A DNA stretch of 64,000 nt from Lachnospiraceae bacterium (GCA_022845955.1 AP025576.1:186001-250000); one strand, 5' to 3'; counted from the stretch's first letter, positions 33,571-43,044 are shown. The notes: generated by a model not told the origin, from the letters alone. Translations and numbers: made by a program.

Positions 33571-34610
33571 AACTGGTATATACAACAAAAATAGAAGAAT
33601 ATGGGGCAGGCAGGTTTATGGAGTACCGTATTCCTGCAGTCACCATTACCCAAAAAGGCACGGTTCTTATCGCGTATGAATCCAGGAAGGAAGCAGGAAA
33701 TGACTGGTCGGCTGTGTGGATAACGGTCAGGCGCAGCGTGGATGGCGGAAAGACATTCGGCAGTCCGGTTTATCCCCATGAAATACCGGACAGGGAAAAC
33801 GGGGACAGGGTTATTACCTGGAGTAATCCGGTACTCATTGCGGATGGCGGAAGGGTGCATTTGCTATTCCACCAGGATTATGAAAAGGCGTGGTACTGCT
33901 GCAGCCAGGATGAAGGAATTTCCTTTGGGAAGCCCGTGGAAATCACCGATTGCTTCCGGGCGCTGCCATGGTGCTGGAATGTATGTGCTTCCGGTCCGGG
34001 GCATGGAATCGTAACGGATAAAGGAAGGCTGGTGGTACCCATATGGCTTGCCAGGGGGGAAATACGGCTGGATTTGGACAAGTCAGGACGGATAAAAAAT
34101 CATTTCCCCTCCGCAGCAGGATGCATTTACAGTGATGACCGGGGAAAAAGCTGGAAGCCGGGCTTTATGACACAAGGGATTGAAAATGCCAATGAAACGA
34201 CGGTGGCCCAGTTGTCAGGAGGGAAATTCCTTTTTAATTTCCGTAACGAGAGATATGAAAAATGCCGGGTGATGGGTATTGCGGACCGTGGGTTATCGGG
34301 ACTTGAAGCGGTATGGAACGAGACTTCCCTGCCGGACCCGACCTGCTTTGGAAGCATGGTAAGGGCGGGAGAAAACTTATATTTTGTGAACTGTGCCCAT
34401 CGTGATCCCGTGCATTTTTATGGGGATCGGATTCATTTGACGGTATATGAAAGCCCGGATGATGCAGCGACATGGAAGCCGGTGACGGAAGTAGATGAAA
34501 ATGGCGGGTATGCGGATATCTGTGCAGATGAAAAGGGGCTTTTTATTTTATATGAAAGAGGTGTTGCGGGCAAAGTAAAGACGTTGTTATTGAAAAGGTA
34601 CGAGTGGTAA
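33567..34610 (+). CDS. Cytoplasmic exo-alpha-sialidase (GH33-like)
   Basis: A 347-residue sialidase-fold protein. It has the arginine motif MEYRIPA near the N-terminus and Asp-boxes SVDGGKTF and SDDRGKSW, plus a degenerate third (SPDDAATW). It starts with TTG at 33567, overlapping the nanA stop as TTGA, and has no signal peptide, no carbohydrate-binding module and no anchor. It therefore cannot act on host mucins directly. It would release sialic acid from small sialosides brought in by importer C. Alternative in-frame ATG at residue 18 would remove part of the first strand and is unlikely. Confidence 0.85.
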   Translation: MKLVYTTKIEEYGAGRFMEYRIPAVTITQKGTVLIAYESRKEAGNDWSAVWITVRRSVDGGKTFGSPVYPHEIPDRENGDRVITWSNPVLIADGGRVHLLFHQDYEKAWYCCSQDEGISFGKPVEITDCFRALPWCWNVCASGPGHGIVTDKGRLVVPIWLARGEIRLDLDKSGRIKNHFPSAAGCIYSDDRGKSWKPGFMTQGIENANETTVAQLSGGKFLFNFRNERYEKCRVMGIADRGLSGLEAVWNETSLPDPTCFGSMVRAGENLYFVNCAHRDPVHFYGDRIHLTVYESPDDAATWKPVTEVDENGGYADICADEKGLFILYERGVAGKVKTLLLKRYEW

Positions 34611-34635
34611 CAGGAAAAGAGGAGGAGGTATTTGC

Positions 34636-36297
34636 ATGAAACGGAAAAAAGGATTGGCATTGCTGGTTTCGGCGGCAATGATTATGGGTATGATAGGAGG
34701 CTGCGGGGCGGCGGAGACGGCCGGACCGTCTGAGGCAAAGGACACGGAAAGCGGCAGTCCGCAGACAGAGGCGCAGAGTGAAGCAAAAGCGCAGGAGGGT
34801 GAAGCGCCCACGATTGTTATATACAATAATTCCGGGGCATTTTCCGTGGCGGGAGCGGAAGCAGGAAGCGACACTTCCGTATACCAGGAAATGCAGGATT
34901 ATATTCTGGAGAAAACCGGTGTAAAGGTGGAGATCATCATGCCGCCGTCCGACGGAGCGGCGGCTACGGAAAAGCTGAACCTGCTGCTGGCAGGCGGCGA
35001 TCAGATCGATGCCTGGTGGGGAAACTGGGGGGATTATGCCAAAGACGGGATTATCCTTCCGCTGACGGACTATATAAAAGCACCGGAAGCCAAGGAATTG
35101 TACGATCTGTGGGAGCCATGGGGAGCATGGAACGGCGTTACGGATCAGGATGGCACGATCTGGGCGGTTCCCAGAATGACGGATACCACACCTTATCAGG
35201 TCTTTGTAAGGAATGACTGGCTGGATCTGGTTGGAATGAAAATGCCGGAAACATTTGACGAACTGAACGAGTACCTATACAAAATTAAGGATTTGGATCC
35301 GTATGGCAATGGGGAAACAATTCCCCTGATTTTGGAAAAGGGAGGATCCACAGACGTCTTGGACAGGGTGGAGTCGGTTTTTCTTGGGGGATATGTAAAA
35401 ACAGGAAACGGGAAATGGCTGGATGAAACAGACGGGAAAGTAAAGCCGGAATGGATAGCGGACGGATATGTCGATTTCTTGAAACAGCTGAACCAATGGT
35501 ATAAAGACGGCATAATCCATAAGGAAAGTTTCACCATGGATGTGGATACCATTAAACAGCAGATTGCGAAAGGCGCGGTAGGAGCATCAGCAATCTGGTA
35601 TTCCAGGATAATGGTGAATGAACCTATTTTAAGGCAGAATCTAAAGGATTTTGACAGAAGCAAGCATACTTATGTTTACGGAATCAATGAGCCGGGAATT
35701 ACAGGGCCTAACGGAAACCTGATACAGACAAAAGCGCTGGGCGGGACCAACGGTATGCTCATCAGCAGCAAATGCAAACATCCGGAAGCAGTTATGAAGT
35801 TTGTGGAGTGGTCTTTTGAATGGGAGAATTATACCAACGAAATGTACGGCCTGGAAGGAAAGTATTGGAAGTATAATCCGGATGTGGAGGACGCGGAAAA
35901 GAACAAAGCGGTTCTTCCTATAGAGGGCGGCCCTACCTATGCCCGTGATTTCCTCGTTTCTCTTGGACTGCCTTTGGAAATTCAAACCACAGAATACGAT
36001 GAGGAAGGGATTCAGACCATGGAGAATCTCTGGCTGCAGCAGCATCTGGATGATTTTGACGCCACAATCGATCCGGGAATTGAAAGCGGGATCAATTGGG
36101 ATACCGTTTCTCTGGCTGAGAATATTCCTACTTTAAATGACCTGAACACATTTAAGGATGAAGAGCTGGTTAAGTTCGTTAACGGGACCCGATCCTTTGA
36201 TACATGGGATAAATTTGTTGAGGATTGTTATCAGATGGGGCTGGATGATTATATTAACGAATACACAAGGCAATATAACCAATTAAAGGGAGAATGA
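34636..36297 (+). CDS. Oligosaccharide importer C: substrate-binding lipoprotein (LplA type)
   Basis: A 553-residue lipoprotein, larger than usual CUT1 binding proteins and matching the LplA-type proteins that serve LplB/YtcP permeases for oligo- and polysaccharides. The signal segment ends in the lipobox IGGC. The start is fixed by GGAGGAGGT. The body contains LAGGDQIDAWWGNWGDYAKDG and TIWAVPRMTDTTPYQVFVR. In this locus it would bind sialylated oligosaccharides, later cut by the cytoplasmic sialidase. The ligand is inferred from context. Confidence 0.88.
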   Translation: MKRKKGLALLVSAAMIMGMIGGCGAAETAGPSEAKDTESGSPQTEAQSEAKAQEGEAPTIVIYNNSGAFSVAGAEAGSDTSVYQEMQDYILEKTGVKVEIIMPPSDGAAATEKLNLLLAGGDQIDAWWGNWGDYAKDGIILPLTDYIKAPEAKELYDLWEPWGAWNGVTDQDGTIWAVPRMTDTTPYQVFVRNDWLDLVGMKMPETFDELNEYLYKIKDLDPYGNGETIPLILEKGGSTDVLDRVESVFLGGYVKTGNGKWLDETDGKVKPEWIADGYVDFLKQLNQWYKDGIIHKESFTMDVDTIKQQIAKGAVGASAIWYSRIMVNEPILRQNLKDFDRSKHTYVYGINEPGITGPNGNLIQTKALGGTNGMLISSKCKHPEAVMKFVEWSFEWENYTNEMYGLEGKYWKYNPDVEDAEKNKAVLPIEGGPTYARDFLVSLGLPLEIQTTEYDEEGIQTMENLWLQQHLDDFDATIDPGIESGINWDTVSLAENIPTLNDLNTFKDEELVKFVNGTRSFDTWDKFVEDCYQMGLDDYINEYTRQYNQLKGE

Positions 36298-36356
36298 TTT
36301 GTAACTGCGGAGGCACTTAACAGTTACACTGATTTCATGAAAGAGGATAAAACGAT

Positions 36357-36453
36357 CAGGCAGCCGTTAACCCGGCTGCCTGTATAGTAAGGAACTGTCT
36401 GAGAAGAATAATTGTTACTGTTCACTCAGTACTGTGCATTTACTGCACAGTAC
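36357..36453 (+). other. Two perfect hairpins between binding protein and permeases
   Basis: Hairpin 1 pairs CAGGCAGCCG (36357-36366) with CGGCTGCCTG (36373-36382). Hairpin 2 pairs GTACTGTGCA (36429-36438) with TGCACAGTAC (36444-36453). Neither has a T-run. They probably set the binding-protein to permease mRNA ratio. The 213-bp gap holds no gene that I can see. Confidence 0.6.
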
Positions 36454-36510
36454 GTGAGAAAGTGATTCAACGAATAATTATTCCGGGCGATTCCGCAGGG
36501 GAGAAATTAC

Positions 36511-37440
36511 ATGAAGCAAAAAGAGAAAAAGCCTTTAAGATATTACCTGAAGCGAGACCGGTTTATTTATCTTCTGATGCTGCCTGGTCTGCTCTGGTAT
36601 CTTATTTTCTGTTATCTGCCTATGTTTGGTATTGTCATTGCCTTTGAAGATTACAAGCCTTTTTGGGGGATCCAGGGTATCTTTACTTCCGATTGGGTTG
36701 GATGGAAGCATTTCCTGAAATTTTTTAAATCTGCCTACTGTCTCCGGTTAATCAGAAATACACTGCTTTTAAGTATTTATTCTTTGATCTGGAGTTTTCC
36801 GCTTTCTATTATTCTGGCGCTTTTTATCAATGAATTAAAGGGAAAGTTTTTTAAGAAAACGGTACAGACAGTTTCTTATCTGCCCCATTTCCTGTCCGCT
36901 GTAATTGTCTGCGGCATGATACGTACCCTCACTTCGGTAGACGGCGGACTTGTTAATGCGATTGTCACAGCCTTCGGTGGGGAAGCGATTCCCTTTTTAG
37001 GGCAGCCGGAATGGTTCCGGAGTATATATACCATTTCGGAGGTGTGGCAGAGTATCGGATGGGAAAGCATAGTTTTTATTGCAGCCATGACGAGTATCGA
37101 CAAGGAATTGTACGAAGCGGCTATGGTTGACGGCGCGGGGGTACTGCGGCGGATGGTAAGCATCACGATTCCCGGTATCATGCCGGTTATTACTATTATG
37201 CTGATTCTAAGGGTGGGAAGTATTCTGAACCTGGGATATGAAAAGGTTCTGCTGCTGTATTCCCCGCAAATATATTCGACTGCCGATATTATAAGCACCT
37301 ATGTATACCGGGAAGGCGTTGTCAACCAGAATTATTCCTTTGCGGCTGCGGTTAATCTGTTTACTTCCGTTATTTCTTTGATATTGGTATTGGGTACGAA
37401 TAAGATTACTAAAAAAATGGGACAGGGGGGAATCTGGTAA
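36511..37440 (+). CDS. Oligosaccharide importer C: permease 1 (LplB type)
   Basis: A 309-residue permease with about six membrane helices (first: FIYLLMLPGLLWYLIFCYLP) and the EAA loop LYEAAMVDGAGVLRRMVSI. Conserved LplB-type features include FKSAYCLRLIRNTLLLSIYS. It overlaps permease 2 by one base (TAATG). It works with the LplA-type lipoprotein upstream and an ATPase encoded elsewhere. Confidence 0.9.
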   Translation: MKQKEKKPLRYYLKRDRFIYLLMLPGLLWYLIFCYLPMFGIVIAFEDYKPFWGIQGIFTSDWVGWKHFLKFFKSAYCLRLIRNTLLLSIYSLIWSFPLSIILALFINELKGKFFKKTVQTVSYLPHFLSAVIVCGMIRTLTSVDGGLVNAIVTAFGGEAIPFLGQPEWFRSIYTISEVWQSIGWESIVFIAAMTSIDKELYEAAMVDGAGVLRRMVSITIPGIMPVITIMLILRVGSILNLGYEKVLLLYSPQIYSTADIISTYVYREGVVNQNYSFAAAVNLFTSVISLILVLGTNKITKKMGQGGIW

Positions 37441-38327
37441 TGAAAAAGAAATTGTCCGGCGAGACCATTTTTCAGGCGGTGGATGTCTTGCTGATGTGCC
37501 TGTTTATTTTTTTGATAATTGTGCCTGTTTTTACAGTGGTAATGACTTCCTTTGTGAGTGAGGCGGAAATTGCGCGGAGGGGGACCTTCATTATCATTCC
37601 GGAGGATTTTGATTTCTCCGCATATGAAATGCTGTTTGCCAGCGGCAGGAATATAATCCGGGCCTACAGTAACACGCTGTTCCGTGTCTTTGTGGGAACC
37701 GTTCTGAACCTGGCGGTTACTATATCCCTCGCTTATGGTTTATCCAAAGACAACCTGAAGGGTAAGACGGTTATTACGGGATTCGTATTTTTTACCATGC
37801 TTTTTTCAGGAGGGCTGATACCCACCTTTATTCTGGTAAAAGGGCTGGGGCTGATTGATTCCCGCTGGTCCATGGTTCTGCCTTGTCTGGTGAATACATG
37901 GAATCTGCTTATCATGAGGAATTTCTTCTACGCGATACCTAAAAGCCTGGAAGAGGCGGCTGTTATTGACGGGGCGAATGACGTACAGATTTTGACCAAA
38001 GTAGTGCTTCCGTTATCCAAGGCCTCCATTGCCACAATCGGCCTGTTCTATGCGGTAAGCCATTGGAATGCCTGGTTTGACGCTATGCTTTATATCAACA
38101 AGACCCCGCTGCTGCCTATGCAGAACATTCTGCGGAATATCATTACGGCCGCTTCAAGTATCGGGGATTTGGGCGCGGAGGCCTATAATTCCCTGGATGT
38201 TGTCCCTCCGTCCCAGTCTATCCGGGCAGCGACTATTGTTATAACCACATTACCTATTCTGGTAGTCTATCCTTTCGTGCAGAAGTATTTTGTAAAAGGG
38301 GTCATGGTAGGATCGGTGAAAGGGTAA
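37440..38327 (+). CDS. Oligosaccharide importer C: permease 2 (LplC/YtcP type)
   Basis: A 295-residue permease with about six membrane helices, the EAA loop SLEEAAVIDGANDVQILTKV and the terminal QKYFVKGVMVGSVKG typical of YtcP proteins. It is coupled by a one-base overlap to permease 1 and lies 4 bp before the kinase gene, so import and phosphorylation genes are co-transcribed. Confidence 0.9.
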   Translation: MKKKLSGETIFQAVDVLLMCLFIFLIIVPVFTVVMTSFVSEAEIARRGTFIIIPEDFDFSAYEMLFASGRNIIRAYSNTLFRVFVGTVLNLAVTISLAYGLSKDNLKGKTVITGFVFFTMLFSGGLIPTFILVKGLGLIDSRWSMVLPCLVNTWNLLIMRNFFYAIPKSLEEAAVIDGANDVQILTKVVLPLSKASIATIGLFYAVSHWNAWFDAMLYINKTPLLPMQNILRNIITAASSIGDLGAEAYNSLDVVPPSQSIRAATIVITTLPILVVYPFVQKYFVKGVMVGSVKG

Positions 38328-38331
38328 AGAG

Positions 38332-39387
38332 ATGGAAAAAAAGTGTTTTATTGGTTTTGACGGCTACCGGGATGAAATATACAGGCTGATTAAAGAAAGA
38401 ACCGGAGAAGGCTGTGTGTTTTGGGACAGTATGGAGGATTTAGGAAGGTATCTGCTGAATAACTGCGGTAGAAGCTCGGATATAGAGCTGTCGCCGGCCG
38501 GGGTAAGGCTTGGGGGGAATGGGCCTTTGATGGCAGGTGCAATGGCCGCATTGGGAATTCCCACGACCTGTATGGGTATGCTTGACGGCTGTGGGGATTT
38601 AATCGGACAAGTAAACGACAGGGTGGCGTGGATGAGCATAGGACGGGCTAACCGCTGTACCGCCCTGGAGTTTGGTAACGGCAAGCTTATGCTGGGACAA
38701 TTGGATAGTATGGAAATGAGCTGTGAGGACTTCATAAGCCGTATTAATTGGGAAGAACTGATTCGTATCTGGAAGGAATGCAGTCTGATAGGGATCGTTA
38801 ACTGGAGTGCCTTTTTATATATGAATGATATTCTTTTATATCTGGAACCTTTTCTTACGGAGCCGGAAATGCCGGAATTCCTATTTTTTGATCTGGCTGA
38901 CTTATCGGCAAGAAGTCAGGAAGATATGAAAGGGCTTGCTTCCCTGCTGAAGCGTTTGGCAAAGCGGAAAAAGGTGATTCTTGGACTGAACAAAAAGGAG
39001 GAGGAAAGTTTCACACAGCAGTTTAGGAAGATAAAAACAGAGGAACCGGCGGGCAGAATATTGGCGGAAGGGCTTCCGGATTGTATGATTGTTTCTCACG
39101 GAAGCGATGGGGCACAATGTTTTTGGAACAAAGAAGAAGTATATGTAAAAACAGAAAGAATTGAAAATCCCGTAATTCTCACCGGTGCAGGCGATCATTT
39201 TAACGCCGGATTCTGCACCGGCATGTTAAGGGGAATGGGTTTAGAGGAATCCTTACGTTTAGGAAACCGGGCCGCCGGTTATTACATAGGCAGCGGAAGA
39301 GATATGGAGGAGATTGCATATGGGGAACTATCTGGAGGATGTCCTCACCCAGCCGGAACAGGTGATGGGGTGCCTGGAATATTATGA
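38332..39387 (+). CDS. PfkB-family sugar kinase
   Basis: A 351-residue ribokinase-like enzyme. An N-terminal Gly-rich segment (VRLGGNGPLMAGAMAALG) and the C-terminal ATP/anion-hole signature TGAGDHFNAGFCTGML with catalytic Asp identify the family. In this locus it may phosphorylate N-acetylmannosamine, N-acetylglucosamine or a derived sugar, a task done by ROK-type NanK in the classical pathway; this is inference. Its last ~23 codons overlap the next gene by 68 bp in another frame, and that tail (GGCPHPAGTGDGVPGIL) does not look like a normal kinase end. A former stop may have been lost. Confidence 0.8.
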   Translation: MEKKCFIGFDGYRDEIYRLIKERTGEGCVFWDSMEDLGRYLLNNCGRSSDIELSPAGVRLGGNGPLMAGAMAALGIPTTCMGMLDGCGDLIGQVNDRVAWMSIGRANRCTALEFGNGKLMLGQLDSMEMSCEDFISRINWEELIRIWKECSLIGIVNWSAFLYMNDILLYLEPFLTEPEMPEFLFFDLADLSARSQEDMKGLASLLKRLAKRKKVILGLNKKEEESFTQQFRKIKTEEPAGRILAEGLPDCMIVSHGSDGAQCFWNKEEVYVKTERIENPVILTGAGDHFNAGFCTGMLRGMGLEESLRLGNRAAGYYIGSGRDMEEIAYGELSGGCPHPAGTGDGVPGIL

Positions 39388-40366
39388 AAGCTCCGGGCTA
39401 TTGGAAAAAATGTATCAATTATATAATGGACCTTTTAAAAAGCTGGTTTTTTCAGGAATGGGAAGTTCTCATTTTTGTGCCATAGGGGCGGGAATTTATT
39501 TAAAACAGCATGGTGTGGATAATCAGGTGATTTCAACAGGCGAGCTTCTTTATTACGAAAAGGATTTCCTTGATAATAATACATTGCTGATTCTTATTTC
39601 ACAATCCGGAGAAAGCGCGGAAATGGTCCATTTACTTCAGGAGCTTCCTGAGGATATCATGGTAATTGCTGTCACGAATGATACGGCAAGTACATTGGCA
39701 CGCAGGGGAAACCTGGTACTTCCTCTGCATGTAATGGAAGAAGAAGCGGTTACAACAAGGACTTATATGGCATCCGTCTGTATCACACTGCTTTTGGCCT
39801 CGGCAATTGCTGAAGGCAGAACAGGCAGCATGTTGGAAAAAATAAAAAAGAGCGTTTCTTACATGGAGAAGGCACTGGACGGGAAGCATAGGTGGAAAGA
39901 GATAATACAGGCCTTTTTGAAAGACTGTTCCTGCGTTTCTATTATGGGCAGAGGATATTCGCTGGGAAGCGTTCAGGCAGGCGCCTTATTTTTCAGGGAA
40001 ATTGTAAAATTTCCGGCTATGGCATTTGATGAAGCGGAATTTAAGCATGGGCCGTTGGAAATGGTGGAACAAGGGTTTCATGCGATTATTTTTGCACCCT
40101 CCGGCCCCGGTGCCGTTATGAACTGTAAAATGGCTGAAAATATTGTGGAAAAAGGAGGGACAGCGGTAGTAATCACGGAGAAAGGCTGCCCGGTTGAGCC
40201 GGGTGAAAGGCTGTTCCTTATAGAATTGGAGAAAACGGAAGAGTACCTTGCGCCGTTGGTTCAGATTCTTCCCTTACAGCTGATGGCGGATCAGATGGCA
40301 AAGCAGAAGGGGATTCCTGCCGGAACATTCCGGTGGGGAAGCAAAGTGATGGATTCTGAAATGTAA
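39320..40366 (+). CDS. SIS-domain amino-sugar isomerase/deaminase (GlmS C-terminal-like)
   Basis: A 348-residue protein with two SIS domains and no glutaminase domain. The first has FSGMGSSHFCAIGAG and ISQSGESAEM; the second has MGRGYSLGSVQAGALFFREI and the catalytic DEAEFKHGPLEMV that matches the Glu and Lys-His region of GlmS. Stand-alone proteins of this form act as glucosamine-6-phosphate deaminases (NagB-II type) or deglycases (FrlB type). In a sialic-acid locus a deaminase giving fructose-6-phosphate is most sensible. ATG at 39320 is chosen because GGAGGAG lies 8 bp upstream; TTG at 39314 is too close. Confidence 0.8.
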   Translation: MGNYLEDVLTQPEQVMGCLEYYESSGLLEKMYQLYNGPFKKLVFSGMGSSHFCAIGAGIYLKQHGVDNQVISTGELLYYEKDFLDNNTLLILISQSGESAEMVHLLQELPEDIMVIAVTNDTASTLARRGNLVLPLHVMEEEAVTTRTYMASVCITLLLASAIAEGRTGSMLEKIKKSVSYMEKALDGKHRWKEIIQAFLKDCSCVSIMGRGYSLGSVQAGALFFREIVKFPAMAFDEAEFKHGPLEMVEQGFHAIIFAPSGPGAVMNCKMAENIVEKGGTAVVITEKGCPVEPGERLFLIELEKTEEYLAPLVQILPLQLMADQMAKQKGIPAGTFRWGSKVMDSEM

Positions 40367-40485
40367 TTGAAAAGTGACCGATAGCCATCGGTTGCGCACT
40401 GGCCCCCATTTGTATAACTGGAAAAAAAAGTATAACAATGCTATAATAAAAAAATAAGGGAACTAACCAGCCTGTCCTGTTTCTT

Positions 40486-40526
40486 GGCCCAAGCCATGAC
40501 TTCGTCACGGGTTGGGCCGTATTTTT
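40486..40526 (+). terminator. Terminator-like hairpin before the pseudouridine synthase gene
   Basis: GGCCCAA, CC and TGAC pair with GTCA, GG and TTGGGCC around TTC with two mismatches, followed by TTTTT (40522-40526). A TATAAT at about 40442 lies upstream of it, so it might also act as an attenuator for the next gene. Confidence 0.6.
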
Positions 40527-40566
40527 CGGTTTGGAAAAAAGCAAAGAATATGGACTGAAGGGATAA

Positions 40567-41292
40567 ATGACAATCATGAAAGCTACAATACTGGCAGAAG
40601 ATACATCCATACTCGTCTGCTTCAAGCCTCCCGGCATAGCCGTGCAGAGTGCCAGGCTGGGGGAAGCGGATATGGTCAGTGAACTGAAAAACTACCTGGG
40701 CGGGAGGAATCCCTATCTGGGTGTGGTGCACCGGCTGGATCAGCCTGTTTGCGGAATCCTTGTTTTTGCAAAAACGCCGGAGGCGGCTGCAGAGTTGAGC
40801 CGTCAGGCCGCCCATGGTTCCGGTCAGGAAACCGGGAAAAATAAAAAGCAGGCCCGCTTTATGGAAAAAGATTATTGTGCGCTGGTTTATACCGGCGAAG
40901 CGGATCCGGCTCCTGTGCCCGGCCGCAGTATTACCCTGACGGACTATCTGCTTCGTGACGGAAAAAAGAATACCTCCGCAGTGGTCCCGCCGGGAACGAA
41001 GGATGCCAAACGGGCGGAGCTGGTTTTTGAAGCGGTCAAAATGCAGAAGGAGCAGGCCCTGGTTAACATCCGGCTGCTGACCGGACGCCATCACCAGATC
41101 CGGGTACAGTTTGCCCATGCGGGTCTGCCATTGCTGGGAGATACCAGGTACGGCAGTGAAAAAAGCAGGGAATATTCCATGCAACAGGGGATAGGCGGGA
41201 TCTGCTTATGTGCCTGTCATTTGCGTTTTTATCATCCGGTAACGGGTAAAATAATGGATTTTCAGACGGAGGAATTTCCATGGAACAGCTGA
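40567..41292 (+). CDS. RluA-family RNA pseudouridine synthase
   Basis: A 241-residue enzyme that isomerises uridine to pseudouridine in rRNA or tRNA. The catalytic Asp is in GVVHRLDQPVCGILVFAKT, and LLTGRHHQIRVQFAHAGLPL with LGDTRYG complete the family motifs. No S4 domain precedes the catalytic domain. The start at 40567 follows AAGGG. The gene overlaps the next by 13 bp. Target nucleotide cannot be assigned. Confidence 0.92.
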   Translation: MTIMKATILAEDTSILVCFKPPGIAVQSARLGEADMVSELKNYLGGRNPYLGVVHRLDQPVCGILVFAKTPEAAAELSRQAAHGSGQETGKNKKQARFMEKDYCALVYTGEADPAPVPGRSITLTDYLLRDGKKNTSAVVPPGTKDAKRAELVFEAVKMQKEQALVNIRLLTGRHHQIRVQFAHAGLPLLGDTRYGSEKSREYSMQQGIGGICLCACHLRFYHPVTGKIMDFQTEEFPWNS

Positions 41293-43025
41293 CGGAAAGG
41301 AAAGGGCAGGAGGAAGCGGTGACGGATAAAGAAAAAGCAGTGCCGGAAAAAGAGAAAGGGACGGATTGGTTTTTGGGAAATATCCGGGATGCCGCCCAGT
41401 TTCTGACGGGCTGCTGGATGTTTCTGATGCTCACGGTTTTTCCTTTGTATTTTGGGAATAAATATCATGAAATCGGAGGGTATAAATTTTCCTTTTTCTC
41501 AGGGGCCTCCACTTTGCTTTTGATCCCGGCTGCGGTGCTGGGCGCCGTTGTTCTGGCGGGAAAGGTATTGGAAAGGAAGAGAACAGCATGGCGCGGGGAA
41601 ATATCCCCTGTGGATATGGGCGTACTGCTGTATCTGGCCGCTTCGGTTCTTTCCTATGTGTTCAGTGCCTTCCCCAAGGATGCCTGGGAAGGCGTGGGAG
41701 GCTGGAACATGGGGCTGCGCACCCAGCTTCTTATGGGCGCTTCGTATTTTTTGATTTCCCGTTTTTTTCCATGGAAAAAAGCGAAGGGGAAAAGCAGGAT
41801 CGGATTGGGAGGGAAACTGCTATTTTACGGTTTTTTTGCCGGTTCAGGGATAACCTTTGCCCTGGGGGTACTCCACCGTTTCGGTGTGGATCCGCTGGGG
41901 ATGTATAAAGGGATCGACAGTTCCTATCAAATATTGTTTCTGTCCACAATCGGGCAGGCCACCTGGTATTCCAGCTATGTCTGTACCGTTTTCGCCATAG
42001 GGATCTGTATTTTTTTTGCGGCGGAAGATCAAAAAATACGTATTTTTTCAGGACTTTATTGTGTTTTGGGTTTTATGACCCTGGTAACACAGAACAGCGA
42101 CAGCGCTTTTGCTTCCCTTGCCCTTCTTTTCATAGGTCTGTTTGCGGCGGCCTGCAGCAGTCCGCATAAGATGGAGCGTTTTTTGGAGGTGGTAATTCTG
42201 GGGGCGGCTTCCTTTAAAGCGATTGGTTTCCTGCAGTGGGGATTTGCGGATCGGGCGTTGGAGCTGGGAAAGCTGTCCACCTTTGTTTCCAGGGGATGGC
42301 TGTCCTGGCTGCTTCTGTTGTGTTCCTCCGGATGTTTGATCTGGCTGCTTCATTGGGAAGAAAAAAAGGGAGAAGCCGTTAGGGAAGCAGAATGGGGGAA
42401 AACGGGCAAAATGCTCCGGCGGATCTGCCTTATCGCAGTTTTGGCGGCTGCGGTGCTGGTGCTGGTACTTATCGCAGGGAATACAGCTGGTCTTTGGCAA
42501 AAATGGTTTGGGATAACATTCCGGAACCAGTATCTGCTGTTTAACGATAAATGGGGAAGTGACAGAGGATTTACCTGGAAAATATCCGCAGAGATTTATG
42601 CGGGACTGCCATGGCTGCAAAAGCTTGTCGGTGTGGGACCGGATTGTTTCCAGGTCTACAGCTACAGCATTCCGGAATTTGCAGATCGGCTGTATCAGTA
42701 TTGGAAGCCCGACATCCTTACCAATGCCCATAATGAATTCCTGAATCTGCTTATCTGTACCGGTATGGCGGGACTTGTATCCTTTCTTTCCCTGTTCGTT
42801 TTGGGAGTCCGGCGGTTTTACCGGGCCTGGGGACAAAACAGATGCGGCGGGGAGAGAGAGAAGGAAACGTGGCCTGCATTGCTGATACTGGCCGGTATGC
42901 TCTGCATTCTGGCTTATGCAGGACATAATTTTTTCTGTTACCAGCAGGTCTGCTGTACGCCGTTTTTGTTCCTTATCATGGGACTGGCGGAAAGTGCGGC
43001 CCGCCTGGAGACCCGGCTGAACTGA
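41280..43025 (+). CDS. O-antigen-ligase-like polytopic membrane protein
   Basis: A 581-residue protein with about 12 or more hydrophobic helices and a large loop near residues 400-480, the layout of the Wzy/WaaL O-antigen polymerase-ligase family. The loop includes DRGFTWKISAEIYAGLPWLQ and the family's NAHNEFLNLLICTGMAG with conserved His. A highly charged N-terminus precedes the first helix. GGAGG lies 7 bp before the ATG. In Gram-positives such proteins join glycan units to envelope polymers or are of unknown use. It is coupled to the pseudouridine synthase gene by overlap, probably only for economy. Confidence 0.78.
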   Translation: MEQLTERKGQEEAVTDKEKAVPEKEKGTDWFLGNIRDAAQFLTGCWMFLMLTVFPLYFGNKYHEIGGYKFSFFSGASTLLLIPAAVLGAVVLAGKVLERKRTAWRGEISPVDMGVLLYLAASVLSYVFSAFPKDAWEGVGGWNMGLRTQLLMGASYFLISRFFPWKKAKGKSRIGLGGKLLFYGFFAGSGITFALGVLHRFGVDPLGMYKGIDSSYQILFLSTIGQATWYSSYVCTVFAIGICIFFAAEDQKIRIFSGLYCVLGFMTLVTQNSDSAFASLALLFIGLFAAACSSPHKMERFLEVVILGAASFKAIGFLQWGFADRALELGKLSTFVSRGWLSWLLLLCSSGCLIWLLHWEEKKGEAVREAEWGKTGKMLRRICLIAVLAAAVLVLVLIAGNTAGLWQKWFGITFRNQYLLFNDKWGSDRGFTWKISAEIYAGLPWLQKLVGVGPDCFQVYSYSIPEFADRLYQYWKPDILTNAHNEFLNLLICTGMAGLVSFLSLFVLGVRRFYRAWGQNRCGGEREKETWPALLILAGMLCILAYAGHNFFCYQQVCCTPFLFLIMGLAESAARLETRLN

Positions 43026-43044
43026 AATAGACCACCATCAGAAC

